Shown piece after piece: positions 57,041-64,000 of a stretch of DNA of 64,000 nucleotides. The DNA is from Syntrophorhabdus sp. PtaU1.Bin058. Lineage in GTDB: Bacteria; Desulfobacterota; Syntrophorhabdia; Syntrophorhabdales; Syntrophorhabdaceae. Position 1 is the first letter of the stretch. Each line of letters opens with the position of its first letter. The stretch covers positions 1 to 64,000 of the forward strand of contig MVRS01000047.1 of the NCBI GenBank assembly GCA_002067975.1, in the 5' to 3' direction. Below the pieces are notes generated by a model. It did not search any database. It was not told where the DNA came from and saw only the letters and a list, made by a program, of their open reading frames with translations. A program made the translations under genes and the position numbers.

Positions 57041-57688
57041 ATGAGGGCGGCCGGCAGAAGCGACCGATGGGTCGTCATATTCAGCATCATTCTCGCCTTT
57101 TTCCTCTGGTATGTAACGTTCATCATCAGGCCTTTTAATTTCTGGCTCACGATGGCCTTCAACACGATACTTCTGAGCGCTATCTCCTTTGCTGCCGGTA
57201 GAATCCCCTGGAGCGGGAAGGAATGGAGCCTTCGGAATATCTGCATCGGCGTCCTTGCCGCAATTGTGCTCTACGGGGTCTTCCGGCTGGGACACGAGAT
57301 ACTCATCCTTGCAAACACGTACACGGGGATATTTCCCCGGAGGGCAGAAAACCTCAACGCCATATACGCGAGCCGCGCGGAACTGCCTCAATACATTATC
57401 GCCGCCCTGCTCTTCTTCCCCATCGGTTTCGGAGAGGAGATATACTGGCGGGGCTTTATCCAGAGATCCTTCCAGGTGCGGTGGGGCAAAGGCGCTGCAT
57501 TCCTGCTGACGGTAATCCTCTACACCGGGGCGCACCTGTCCACCGGGAACCCCGTCCTGATACTCGCTGCATTTATATGCGGGGCGTACTGGGGCGGTCT
57601 CTACCTGTATACGGGGAGCCTCGTACCGGTCCTCATATCACACATGCTCTGGGACCCCTTTATCTTTGTCATCGCACCGATAAAATAG
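57041..57688 (+). CDS. CPBP family intramembrane metalloprotease
   Basis: 215 residues with six to seven membrane helices. Motif 1 GFGEEIYWRGFIQRSFQ (Glu-Glu and Arg), motif 2 ILYTGAHLSTGNP (His) and motif 3 VLISHMLWDPF (His): the full set of the CAAX/Rce1-like (Abi) family. The start ATG overlaps the end of the UbiA region and is coupled with it. Its role here is unknown; co-operation with the prenyltransferase is not implied by family. Confidence 0.88.
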   Translation: MRAAGRSDRWVVIFSIILAFFLWYVTFIIRPFNFWLTMAFNTILLSAISFAAGRIPWSGKEWSLRNICIGVLAAIVLYGVFRLGHEILILANTYTGIFPRRAENLNAIYASRAELPQYIIAALLFFPIGFGEEIYWRGFIQRSFQVRWGKGAAFLLTVILYTGAHLSTGNPVLILAAFICGAYWGGLYLYTGSLVPVLISHMLWDPFIFVIAPIK

Positions 57689-57771
57689 TCTACCATCGTC
57701 AAAAACAGATGGCTCTTATACCGAGGACAGAAAGATGGACTCTGTAAAGATATTGTTTCTTTTGTCTCTTA

Positions 57772-57799
57772 CTATCTACTATTCACTATCGACTATCGA
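57772..57799. repeat. Heptad array (CTATyNA)
   Basis: CTATCTA, CTATTCA, CTATCGA, CTATCGA followed by CTGCCTC, the same dialect as 10452-10479, between convergent genes. Confidence 0.75.
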
Positions 57800-57805
57800 C
57801 TGCCT

Positions 57806-58291
57806 CTATTCAATTCCCACATGAACGAGGACCGGCCTTAAAACCCTTACCATCTCTTCCGGGGTGATGCCGATAATATAACCCCGCTTCCCGCCGTTGA
57901 TATAGATAAGGGGGAGGCCAAGGATAGTCTTTTCCATGTAGAGCGGCATCGCCTTGCGGGTACCGAAGGGCGATGTCCCCCCTACCATATAGCCGGAGTG
58001 TTTCTGGGCCGTATCGGGGGTACAGGGCTGGATCGTTTTAACCCCGATGGTGCGGGCAAGCTCCTTCGTCGATACCTCGCGGTCACCGTGCATCAGCACC
58101 ACCAGGGGCCTTCTCGTCTCGTCCTCCATGATGAGGGTCTTGATCACCGCATGTTCATCGACGCCGTACTGTTTCGCAAAGTTCCCGGTACCGCCATGCT
58201 CGACGTATTTATAGGGATACTCGGTAAACCGGACATTCTCTTTTCTGAGCACCCTTATCGCAGGCGTTATAGGGCTTTTATCTTTACTCAC
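57806..58291 (-). CDS. YbaK/EbsC Cys-tRNA(Pro)/Cys-tRNA(Cys) deacylase
   Basis: 161 residues of the YbaK/ProX trans-editing family: TPAIRVLRKENVRFTEYPYKYVEH, VIKTLIMEDETRRPLVVLMHGDREVS, the conserved Lys-containing strand and the substrate loop GYMVGGTSPFGTRKAMPLYM. Removes Cys mistakenly attached to tRNA-Pro. Cytosolic; stands alone. Confidence 0.93.
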   Translation of the reverse strand: MSKDKSPITPAIRVLRKENVRFTEYPYKYVEHGGTGNFAKQYGVDEHAVIKTLIMEDETRRPLVVLMHGDREVSTKELARTIGVKTIQPCTPDTAQKHSGYMVGGTSPFGTRKAMPLYMEKTILGLPLIYINGGKRGYIIGITPEEMVRVLRPVLVHVGIE

Positions 58292-58626
58292 GGGTCACCT
58301 CGTTCGTTCTTTGACAACAGGTCCGTCTGCGCCTTCCGTACCGCCATTTCTATACCAATATTATACATTACGCAGGCGACTCTTCAAGGCTTCGGGACAA
58401 TAAAAAATTGGCTTGACAAAAAGGCTTGGCAGATTATAATAATTCTAAATTAAGTTTCCCGCCATGCCCTTTGCCATAGTTTACAATACGATGGGGACGT
58501 TGATCTGAAAAGGAAAAATGCAGATTTGATATCACGGGAAGCTATACGGATTTCTAAAGGACATGCCGATAATGTACAAGAAAGGCAGGCACGATCCGCG
58601 CATAAAATAACATAAGGAGGTATGAT
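58292..58626 (+). promoter_or_regulatory. Rubredoxin leader and promoter region
   Basis: TTGACA at 58413-58418 and TATAAT at 58435-58440, 16-bp spacing. Transcription would start near 58447, leaving a 180-nt leader before the rubredoxin ATG. A 15-codon frame (58563-58610, [15 protein letters not shown]) with AAAGGAC before it lies in the leader. AAGGAGG at 58614-58620 serves rubredoxin. Confidence 0.55.
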
Positions 58627-58761
58627 ATGGTCTACACATGTTCTGTATGCGGTTATCAGTACGATGAAAAGGTTGAGAAGGTCCCTTTTGACCAGTTGCC
58701 CGATGACTGGCACTGCCCGATCTGCAACGCACCTAAAAGTGCCTTCGAGAAAACATCATAA
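58627..58761 (+). CDS. Short rubredoxin
   Basis: 44 residues, too short for many gene finders. [18 protein letters not shown] holds the first C-x2-[19 protein letters not shown] holds the second C-P-x-C-x-A-P-K. Between them PFDQLPDDW is the typical rubredoxin turn, but the usual DPxxGDPxxGIxPGT loop (about 10 residues) is missing, so it resembles the rubredoxin-like domain of rubrerythrin. An electron carrier with one Fe(Cys)4 centre, common in anaerobes for oxygen and peroxide detoxification. Strong ribosome site AAGGAGG. Confidence 0.92.
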   Translation: MVYTCSVCGYQYDEKVEKVPFDQLPDDWHCPICNAPKSAFEKTS

Positions 58762-58824
58762 CGCCACCGGTCCCTGGCTCTCTGCTTGCCTTGCAAAAGA
58801 TAGTGGTTGTTTTGAACGATAAAA

Positions 58825-59430
58825 TCAGAAATTGATCTTGAACTTGACGCGCCACCCGTCGTCCTGGGCCTCGAAGGAGGCATCCTCTTTCCGGTCCAGC
58901 TTCACCCCCCGGCCAAGCAATACCTCACCGAATGGCGTCACCTTATAGCCAAGCATCACTTCCGCCTTATACTCCTTCTGGGCGGTCCGTTTGACGCCCG
59001 TTACATCAAGGTTATCTATCTTTGCAAGGTTTATGTATATCCTGTCTTCGGAACCGCCTTCTGGTTTTATGAGGAAAGGGGCGGCCTTCTCCGTAAACTC
59101 AACCGCGTATGCCGAATCTAAGCCCTTCTCCAGGTCTTTCCCGGATATCAGCTTCAGCTTTACGTATCCTGCCTCTTCAAGTCTTCTATACTTCTCTACG
59201 GTCTTTTCATCCGATCCTATATAATAGAAGTTTCCATGTTGCTGGTAACGCTCGAGGGATTCGACCTTGTCTTCGTGTTTAACCACATCCTGGATGAGCT
59301 TTTTCGCCTCTTCCTCTGTAAGTTCGGCGGCACTGATCCCCGCTGCGAATCCGCTGAATATGAGAAAAGAGCACAAGACGATATATACTATCTTTTTCAG
59401 GGATATTTTCGGGCATTGTATAACTTGCAT
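58825..59430 (-). CDS. Exported protein of unknown function
   Basis: 201 residues. Signal peptide (about residues 10-34, KKIVYIVLCSFLIFSGFAAGISA), mature chain starting AELTEEEAKKLIQDVVKHEDKVE. No cysteine or repeat; mixed alpha/beta ending in FEAQDDGWRVKFKINF. I do not recognise a family. It has the look of a periplasmic or outer-membrane-facing lipid- or protein-binding domain. Convergent with rubredoxin; no partner gene. Confidence 0.7.
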   Translation of the reverse strand: MQVIQCPKISLKKIVYIVLCSFLIFSGFAAGISAAELTEEEAKKLIQDVVKHEDKVESLERYQQHGNFYYIGSDEKTVEKYRRLEEAGYVKLKLISGKDLEKGLDSAYAVEFTEKAAPFLIKPEGGSEDRIYINLAKIDNLDVTGVKRTAQKEYKAEVMLGYKVTPFGEVLLGRGVKLDRKEDASFEAQDDGWRVKFKINF

Positions 59431-59495
59431 TATCCGTTATACCTTCTGTTCTATTATAAACATGAAAAAATATTTACGTCAATCCTCCAAAAACA

Positions 59496-59555
59496 CGTAA
59501 GTCGTCAGTCGTAAGGCGTTAGCGGTATAAATCCCTGACACCTCACGGCTTACGG
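59496..59555. repeat. CGTnAGn heptad hairpin
   Basis: CGTAAGT, CGTCAGT, CGTAAGG, CGTTAGC, GGTATAA core, then CCTGACA, CCTCACG, GCTTACG. Confidence 0.8.
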
Positions 59556-59561
59556 GTTTAA

Positions 59562-60161
59562 TCAGGTTTTCCGGATCAACGCCCACAATCCTCCCTCTGA
59601 GACAATCTCGACGCCACCTTCAATGCCGCTGGATTCTATGTCCCTTAACAGTCCCTTTTCGTTCATCCCCGTCTTACCGAGAAAGATGTTGAGCTCCTTT
59701 GACCGTTCACCGATCTGCCCTATGACGGCATTTGGGGTCATCCTTCCAAACCCTCCGCCGACCACAGCCAGTCCATCTTGTCCGAGCACCCTGTAGACCG
59801 CACGAAAATCCGTCCGGAAGGTCTCCGGAAAAAATAACGCCCCCCGGAAGACAACAAGGTCGTATGTGTTGTCTGTGATCCCCGTCAGGGCAGGGTCGGT
59901 CGCTATCACCGTGACCTTGTCGTCATAATCAAGTCTTTTTACCTCCTCGCGGAAGAACCGGTCGATCCCCGGAGGAAAGGTCCCCATTGAAAAGGATTTG
60001 CCTGTCCCGTTTCTGCACAGCTCGAATATGGTGCCGCAGAAAGGGCCGACCTCGAGGACGTTTCCGTCTGTACGGCCATAAAGCTCACCGATGTACTTCG
60101 CAAGGTGCGGATAGACAGGCCGCCAGAGATGATAGAGCTCTATGAAAGGCTGCAGATCCAT
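59562..60161 (-). CDS. Class I SAM-dependent methyltransferase
   Basis: 199 residues. Motif I GNVLEVGPFCGTIFEL (a G-x-F-x-G variant), acidic end VTVIATDPALTG, post-I YDLVVFRGALFFPE, then LGQDGLAVVGGGFGR. A methyltransferase_11-like fold without a recognisable specificity domain; the VGPFCG loop hints at an anaerobe-specific subgroup. It follows heptad repeats on both sides and appears monocistronic. Confidence 0.75.
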   Translation of the reverse strand: MDLQPFIELYHLWRPVYPHLAKYIGELYGRTDGNVLEVGPFCGTIFELCRNGTGKSFSMGTFPPGIDRFFREEVKRLDYDDKVTVIATDPALTGITDNTYDLVVFRGALFFPETFRTDFRAVYRVLGQDGLAVVGGGFGRMTPNAVIGQIGERSKELNIFLGKTGMNEKGLLRDIESSGIEGGVEIVSEGGLWALIRKT

Positions 60162-60193
60162 TTGACCTCCTCAGGCCCTTAGTATAAACCAGC

Positions 60194-60440
60194 TCATGGT
60201 TCATGGCTCTTAGCAGAAGCAAGAACCAGGTAGGGGCAGCACAAAAACCTCTTGTTGCCTACTCCCTGCTGCTTACTATGTTTCGTTTTTACTATGAGCT
60301 ATCAGCTATGAACTATGAGCCGCTTTTCTTATCCAGCATCCAGGATCCGGTAACCAGGAACGTATTCAACGATATACTATATACGATATACAAAATCAAT
60401 TTTTTGCTGATCGCTGAAGGCTGCAAGCTGATAGCTGCGT
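60194..60440. repeat. Four heptad arrays in one intergenic region
   Basis: TCATGGT/TCATGGC/TCTTAGC at 60194-60214; CTATGAG, CTATCAG, CTATGAA, CTATGAG at 60292-60319; CGATATA, CTATATA, CGATATA at 60370-60390; GCTGATC, GCTGAAG, GCTGCAA, GCTGATA, GCTGCGT at 60406-60440. No gene is visible in 60162-60529. Confidence 0.75.
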
Positions 60441-60529
60441 AAATAAGAGGGTTGACCTTGCGGCATTCCCGTATTATCTATGATATAACATACTGTGCAA
60501 AAACCTGATGCAGGGATGGTGGTGATTAC

Positions 60530-61240
60530 GTGAATCACTTTGTCAATCCTCAGCAGATAGGGGACAACATATACCGCGTCTGCGGACCTGATCTCTCCGA
60601 TGCGAGAGACGGCTTTGCCTACCTTCTGGATCTCGGCGAATTGGCGCTCATCGATTGCGGCTCAGGGGTCGGCTTCAAGCGGACAATCCAAAATATTGAG
60701 CGCCTCGGGTTTAAACCTGAGACGATCAAAAGGGTCATTTTAACACACTGCCACGTAGACCATTCCGGCGGCGCCCATCTCTTCCGGTCGCATTTCGGCT
60801 CACAGCTCATCATGCATGCCCTTGACGCGACGATCATCGAACGGGCGGACGAGAGGCTTACGGCGGCATTCTGCTTCAATGTCGATCTTCAGCCTCTCCG
60901 CGTGGATATGAAGCTTGCAGGCGATAGCGGCCGTCTGCATATCGGCAGCGAGGAACTCTGCTGGATACACACACCGGGTCATACACCCGGGTCTATCTCG
61001 GTCTACATGGACATCGGCGGCAAGAGGATTCTCTTCGTACAGGACATTGCAGCACCGCTTCTTAAAGAATTCGATTGCGATCCCGATGCCTGGATGGAAT
61101 CGATCCAGACCCTCTTTGCGCTGGAGGCAGATATGCTCTGCGACGGTCATTCCGGCGCCTACGCACCGAAAAGCAACGTCAGGAAATACCTTGAATACTG
61201 CGTCGCGTCCCAGTATCAGCAGGGGTATATAAAGCTTTAA
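60530..61240 (+). CDS. MBL-fold metallo-hydrolase
   Basis: 236 residues from a GTG at 60530. Beta-lactamase fold: ALIDCGSGVGF, metal motif THCHVDHSGG, third His in HTPGHTPGSISVYM, Asp in ILFVQDIA and last His in MLCDGHSGAYAP. The glyoxalase II-like group; the substrate is unknown. Alone between repeats. Confidence 0.9.
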   Translation: MNHFVNPQQIGDNIYRVCGPDLSDARDGFAYLLDLGELALIDCGSGVGFKRTIQNIERLGFKPETIKRVILTHCHVDHSGGAHLFRSHFGSQLIMHALDATIIERADERLTAAFCFNVDLQPLRVDMKLAGDSGRLHIGSEELCWIHTPGHTPGSISVYMDIGGKRILFVQDIAAPLLKEFDCDPDAWMESIQTLFALEADMLCDGHSGAYAPKSNVRKYLEYCVASQYQQGYIKL

Positions 61241-61253
61241 TCCGAATAAAAGC

Positions 61254-61307
61254 CGTCAGGCGTAAATCGTAAGGGGTTAAAATCGCCTAACGCCTCACGA
61301 CTTACGG
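61254..61307. repeat. CGTnAGn heptad hairpin
   Basis: CGTCAGG, CGTAAAT, CGTAAGG, core GGTTAAA, then CCTAACG, CCTCACG, ACTTACG. Between convergent genes. Confidence 0.82.
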
Positions 61308-61325
61308 GTTTATCGGAATTAATCG

Positions 61326-61763
61326 CTATATACTGTATACTTCTTTTCCTATGGTGTGGACCCAGTTCTGTTGCAGGACCTTCTGGGCCTCTTCTGTCCG
61401 GTCAACACCGAGGATAACGATCGCATTGTTGCTGATGCGCCCGAGATGCGGGTAGAGGTAGTGGACGTTGATCCCGGCCTGCTTCAAGGGTCTCAGGACA
61501 GCGACCAATCCTCCCGGATGGTCCGGGGTCTCAACGGCGATCACGTCTGTCTCTTTCGGCGAATAACCGTTTGCCTTGAGGATGTTTTTTGCCTTTTCCG
61601 GATCATCCACGACAAAGCGGACAGTACTGATGTCCGACGTATCGGCAACGGAGATCGCCCTGATGTTGACGCCTTCTCTCCCCAGTATCTCACTGATGCC
61701 GTGAAGCGCGCCAGGGACATTGTCCAAGCTTACAGAGATCTGTTTGATAACCATCCGCATCAC
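61326..61763 (-). CDS. Tandem ACT-domain protein
   Basis: 145 residues with two ACT domains: KQISVSLDNVPGALHGISEILGREGVNIRAISV and ETPDHPGGLVAVLRPLKQAGINVHYLYPHL. ACT domains bind amino acids. Related small proteins occur next to indolepyruvate and branched-chain 2-oxoacid:ferredoxin oxidoreductases and phenylacetate-CoA ligases. Here it directly follows the oxidoreductase gamma subunit with a 4-bp overlap, so it is likely an amino-acid-sensing partner; substrate inference is weak. Confidence 0.87.
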   Translation of the reverse strand: MMRMVIKQISVSLDNVPGALHGISEILGREGVNIRAISVADTSDISTVRFVVDDPEKAKNILKANGYSPKETDVIAVETPDHPGGLVAVLRPLKQAGINVHYLYPHLGRISNNAIVILGVDRTEEAQKVLQQNWVHTIGKEVYSI

Positions 61764-62299
61764 TCCTTTACGAAGGTATAACCTGCCTCAAGGGCCTCTT
61801 GATTGAGTTTTATCATCTTTGCCTTTCCCTCGCCGAGGATCTCCTGGAGGTGCGCGAGCATAAAATCGAATGAAACGATGTTGCTCGCCTTTAAAAAGGC
61901 GCCAAGCATTATCATATTCGCCACCTTTATCGTGCCCATCTTATCTGCCAGCTCGCTTGTCGGGACAGCGAGGATCTCAATATCCCCCCTTGCTGATGTC
62001 GTATTCACGATGGAAGAATTTACACAGATAAGTCCTCCGGAAGTAAGGACGCTCTGAAAGCGTGCGAAGGACGGCTGGTTCATTGCAACAATGAATTCAG
62101 GCTCTGAAGCGACAGGAGAGGCGATCTCCTCGTCGGAGACGACGACGGTACAGTTCGCCGTCCCTCCCCTTACCTCAACGCCATAGGAAGGGAGATAGGT
62201 CACATACTTCCCTTCGAGCATCGCCGCATTGGCAAGGGTAAATCCCATAGATAAAACGCCCTGCCCGCCGAACCCTGAAAAGATCGTCTTTATGGTCAT
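61760..62299 (-). CDS. 2-oxoacid:ferredoxin oxidoreductase gamma subunit
   Basis: About 179 residues from the ATG at 62299 (ATGA overlap with the beta subunit stop). TIKTIFSGFGGQGVLSMGFTLANAA, YLPSYGVEVRGGTANCTVVVSD and KVANMIMLGAFLKAS are the standard pyruvate:ferredoxin gamma-type motifs. With the TPP and alpha subunits it forms the enzyme converting a 2-oxoacid and CoA to acyl-CoA, CO2 and reduced ferredoxin. The neighbouring ACT protein suggests an amino-acid-derived 2-oxoacid (2-oxoglutarate and 2-oxoisovalerate also possible). Confidence 0.92.
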   Translation of the reverse strand: MTIKTIFSGFGGQGVLSMGFTLANAAMLEGKYVTYLPSYGVEVRGGTANCTVVVSDEEIASPVASEPEFIVAMNQPSFARFQSVLTSGGLICVNSSIVNTTSARGDIEILAVPTSELADKMGTIKVANMIMLGAFLKASNIVSFDFMLAHLQEILGEGKAKMIKLNQEALEAGYTFVKE

Positions 62300-63033
62300 G
62301 GTACGTCCTTGATAACGCCGAGAGGGAACTGTTTTGCCATCACATCGTCTATCCACCTGCATGAATCAATGGGGCTCATCTTCCAGTTCGTCGGGCATGG
62401 CGACAGGATCTCTACGAGTGAAAACCCATTCCCTTTGAGCTGGTTCCGGAAGGCCTTCGCGATCGTCTTTTTCGCCTTGATGATCGCTGCGGGCTTATTC
62501 ACCGCAACGCGTTCAAGGTACGTTGTGCCGTCGAGCACCGCAAACACCTCGCATATCCTTACAGGGTGGCCTGCCGTTGCCGCATTCCTCCCGGAGGGTG
62601 TTGTTGTCGTCACCTGTTCGGAGAGCGTCGTCGGGGCCATCTGCCCGCCGGTCATCCCGTAAACACCGTTGTTGACAAAGATGATCGTGATGGGCTCACC
62701 GCGGTTCGCCGCGTGGAAACCCTCTGCCGTGCCTATTGCCGCAAGGTCTCCATCGCCCTGATAAGAGAATACGAGGTTTTCCGGCCTCACACGCTTGATC
62801 CCCGTCGCAACCGCTGCGCCCCTCCCATGGGCAGACTCGAGCGTATCGATATCAAAATAATTGTAGACAAGCATGCCGCAGCCGGCAGGCGCCACGCAGA
62901 TCGCCTTCTCGCGCAGGTCCATCTCATCGATGACCTCCACTATCAGGCGTCCTATGATACCGTGACCGCAGCCCGGGCAGTAATGGAAATGGGCCGGCTT
63001 CAATGATTTAGGACGGGCATAGACCTGTTTCAC
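62296..63033 (-). CDS. 2-oxoacid:ferredoxin oxidoreductase beta subunit (TPP-binding)
   Basis: 245 residues. HYCPGCGHGIIGRLIVEVIDEM (metal/TPP domain start), VAPAGCGMLVYNYFD, AVATGIKRVRPENLVFSYQGDGDLAAIGTAE with the thiamine-binding GDGDL ... N motif (FVNNGVYGMTGGQMAP) and SLVEILSPCPTNWKMSP. No ferredoxin domain is encoded in the window; one would be expected upstream. Overlaps the alpha subunit by 4 bp. Confidence 0.93.
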   Translation of the reverse strand: MKQVYARPKSLKPAHFHYCPGCGHGIIGRLIVEVIDEMDLREKAICVAPAGCGMLVYNYFDIDTLESAHGRGAAVATGIKRVRPENLVFSYQGDGDLAAIGTAEGFHAANRGEPITIIFVNNGVYGMTGGQMAPTTLSEQVTTTTPSGRNAATAGHPVRICEVFAVLDGTTYLERVAVNKPAAIIKAKKTIAKAFRNQLKGNGFSLVEILSPCPTNWKMSPIDSCRWIDDVMAKQFPLGVIKDVP

Positions 63034-64000
63034 TTTTTGCCTCTGTGGGATTGCTGGTAGTAGTGTCTCGATATTACCCGGGACAATTCGATCGGCGTGG
63101 GGATGACGCCGCCGGGTCTGCCGTAGAAATGGATATGCCCTTTTCCTTCGAGGGCAAGCCTCACATCTTCGATCATCTGCCCCGTGCTCATCTCGAAGAC
63201 AAAAAAATCGGTTACCCTGTTCGCGGTCTCCCTGATTATCTTTGCCGGAAAAGGCCAGAGCGTGATGGGACGTATCATCCCGATCTTCAGGTTTTCCTGG
63301 CGCAGCCTCTTGATGGCGCCCTTTACGATCCTCGCCCCGATGCCGTAGGCAACGACGATCATCTCGGCGTCATCGACGAGGTATTTCTCGTAACGGACCT
63401 CGTTCTGCTCCATCCGCTGGTACTTCCTGAAGAGCTTCCAGTTGTGTTCCTCCTCTTCCTTCGTATCGAAGAGAAGGGAGCGGACCATCCGGGAAGGTCT
63501 TCCCCTGGCGCCCGTCAGGATATAATCCTTCGGATACTCTTTCGGAGGTTTTATGTTGTCAAAACTCACCGGCTCCATCATCTGTCCCAGCATCCCGTCG
63601 CCGAGGATAATGACGGGATTCCTGTACGCCTCTGCGAGATCAAATGCGAGCGGGACGATATCGGCCAGTTCCTGGACCGACCCCGGCGCAAGGACGATCG
63701 TTCTGTAATCACCGTGACCGCCGCCGCGCGTAGCCTGCAGGTAATCGGACTGGGCAGGAGAGATATTCCCCATGCCTGGTCCGCCTCTCACCATGTTGAC
63801 AACGACTGCCGGGAGTTCGTCTGCCGCGAGATAGGAGATGCCTTCCTGCTTGAGGCTCATGCCGGGACTGCTCGACGACGTCATGGCGCGTGCGCCTGCA
63901 ACGCTTGCGCCGAGGACCATATTGATCGCCGCGATCTCGCTTTCAGACTGGATAAATATCCCACCGGCTTCCGGCACCCGCTTCGCCATGTATTCCGTCA
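63030..64000 (-). CDS. 2-oxoacid:ferredoxin oxidoreductase alpha subunit (5' part beyond window)
   Basis: C-terminal ~323 residues. The frame stays open to the window edge, reading TEYMAKRVPEAGGIFIQSES, so it is not a start at 63989. VorB/KorA-like: GARAMTSSSSPGMSLKQEGISYLA, RGGPGMGNISPAQSDYLQATRGGGHGDYR, VIILGDGMLGQMMEPV, MIVVAYGIGARIVKGAIKRLR and the C-terminal FFVFEMSTGQMIEDVRLAL, YGRPGGVIPTP. Holds the pyrimidine and domain-II parts of the TPP enzyme. Confidence 0.93.
   Translation of the reverse strand, partial: TEYMAKRVPEAGGIFIQSESEIAAINMVLGASVAGARAMTSSSSPGMSLKQEGISYLAADELPAVVVNMVRGGPGMGNISPAQSDYLQATRGGGHGDYRTIVLAPGSVQELADIVPLAFDLAEAYRNPVIILGDGMLGQMMEPVSFDNIKPPKEYPKDYILTGARGRPSRMVRSLLFDTKEEEEHNWKLFRKYQRMEQNEVRYEKYLVDDAEMIVVAYGIGARIVKGAIKRLRQENLKIGMIRPITLWPFPAKIIRETANRVTDFFVFEMSTGQMIEDVRLALEGKGHIHFYGRPGGVIPTPIELSRVISRHYYQQSHRGKK

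Overview
The window looks like chromosome of an anaerobic, Gram-negative, deltaproteobacteria-like organism (Desulfobacterota or a relative). This is inferred from gene content, not from a marker gene. The clues are CMP-KDO synthetase (LPS), an outer-membrane porin, two secretin-based pilus machines, a three-subunit 2-oxoacid:ferredoxin oxidoreductase, a short rubredoxin, a MenA-type prenyltransferase and GspB-like proteins beginning SIILDALKKAQ.

Layout. (1) 1-3160: archease, a class I aldolase, and a porin with a textbook sigma70 promoter. (2) 3161-10290: a 7.0 kb island integrated in tRNA-Leu(CAA). It is bounded by a 62-bp direct repeat of the tRNA 3' half (3191-3252 and 10229-10290). It carries a tyrosine recombinase whose start is put out of frame by what looks like one missing G, an excisionase-like gene, a DUF433/DUF5615 toxin-antitoxin pair and an HUH Rep-like gene. 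It also carries an integrase-less integron cassette array (CALIN) with three complete attC sites and a truncated fourth; its cassettes encode a SLATT-like two-TM protein, a P-loop kinase, a C2H2 zinc-finger protein and a membrane-anchored unknown. (3) 10492-27632: kdsB, then an MSHA-like pilus or type II secretion locus. It has four prepilins (one carrying LamG and InlB-type domains), a two-component pair, a lytic transglycosylase, a TPR protein, an ExeA/MshM ATPase, GspF, GspE, a secretin, and PilP-, PilO- and PilM/N-like proteins. (4) 27822-30828: a methyltransferase and a YfhO-like membrane protein. (5) 31132-45458: a second, type IVa pilus locus read right to left: pilMN fusion, pilO, pilP, pilQ, a GspB/TPR protein, a PilT paralogue with an extra C-terminal domain, pilT, pilB, pilC, pilS, pilR and a pilin with a sigma54 promoter. 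(6) 45708-52971: an AAA ATPase with a double palindromic operator, a minor-pilin operon, a PIN/Phd toxin-antitoxin pair, a glycosyltransferase and a second ExeA-SH3 protein. (7) 53168-64000: metabolic and housekeeping genes (GH57, phosphodiesterase, UbiA, CPBP protease, YbaK, rubredoxin, MBL hydrolase, ACT protein, 2-oxoacid oxidoreductase).

Two things stand out. First, nearly every intergenic gap between operons is built of degenerate tandem 7-bp units. The dominant family (CGTnAGn) forms long hairpins around a GGTTAA core, and several unrelated 7-mer 'dialects' occur in the same positions, some overlapping prepilin start codons. Second, the tRNA island nests a cassette array inside an integrative element with visible attL, attR and candidate arm-type integrase sites, and holds candidate defence genes not yet grouped as a system.
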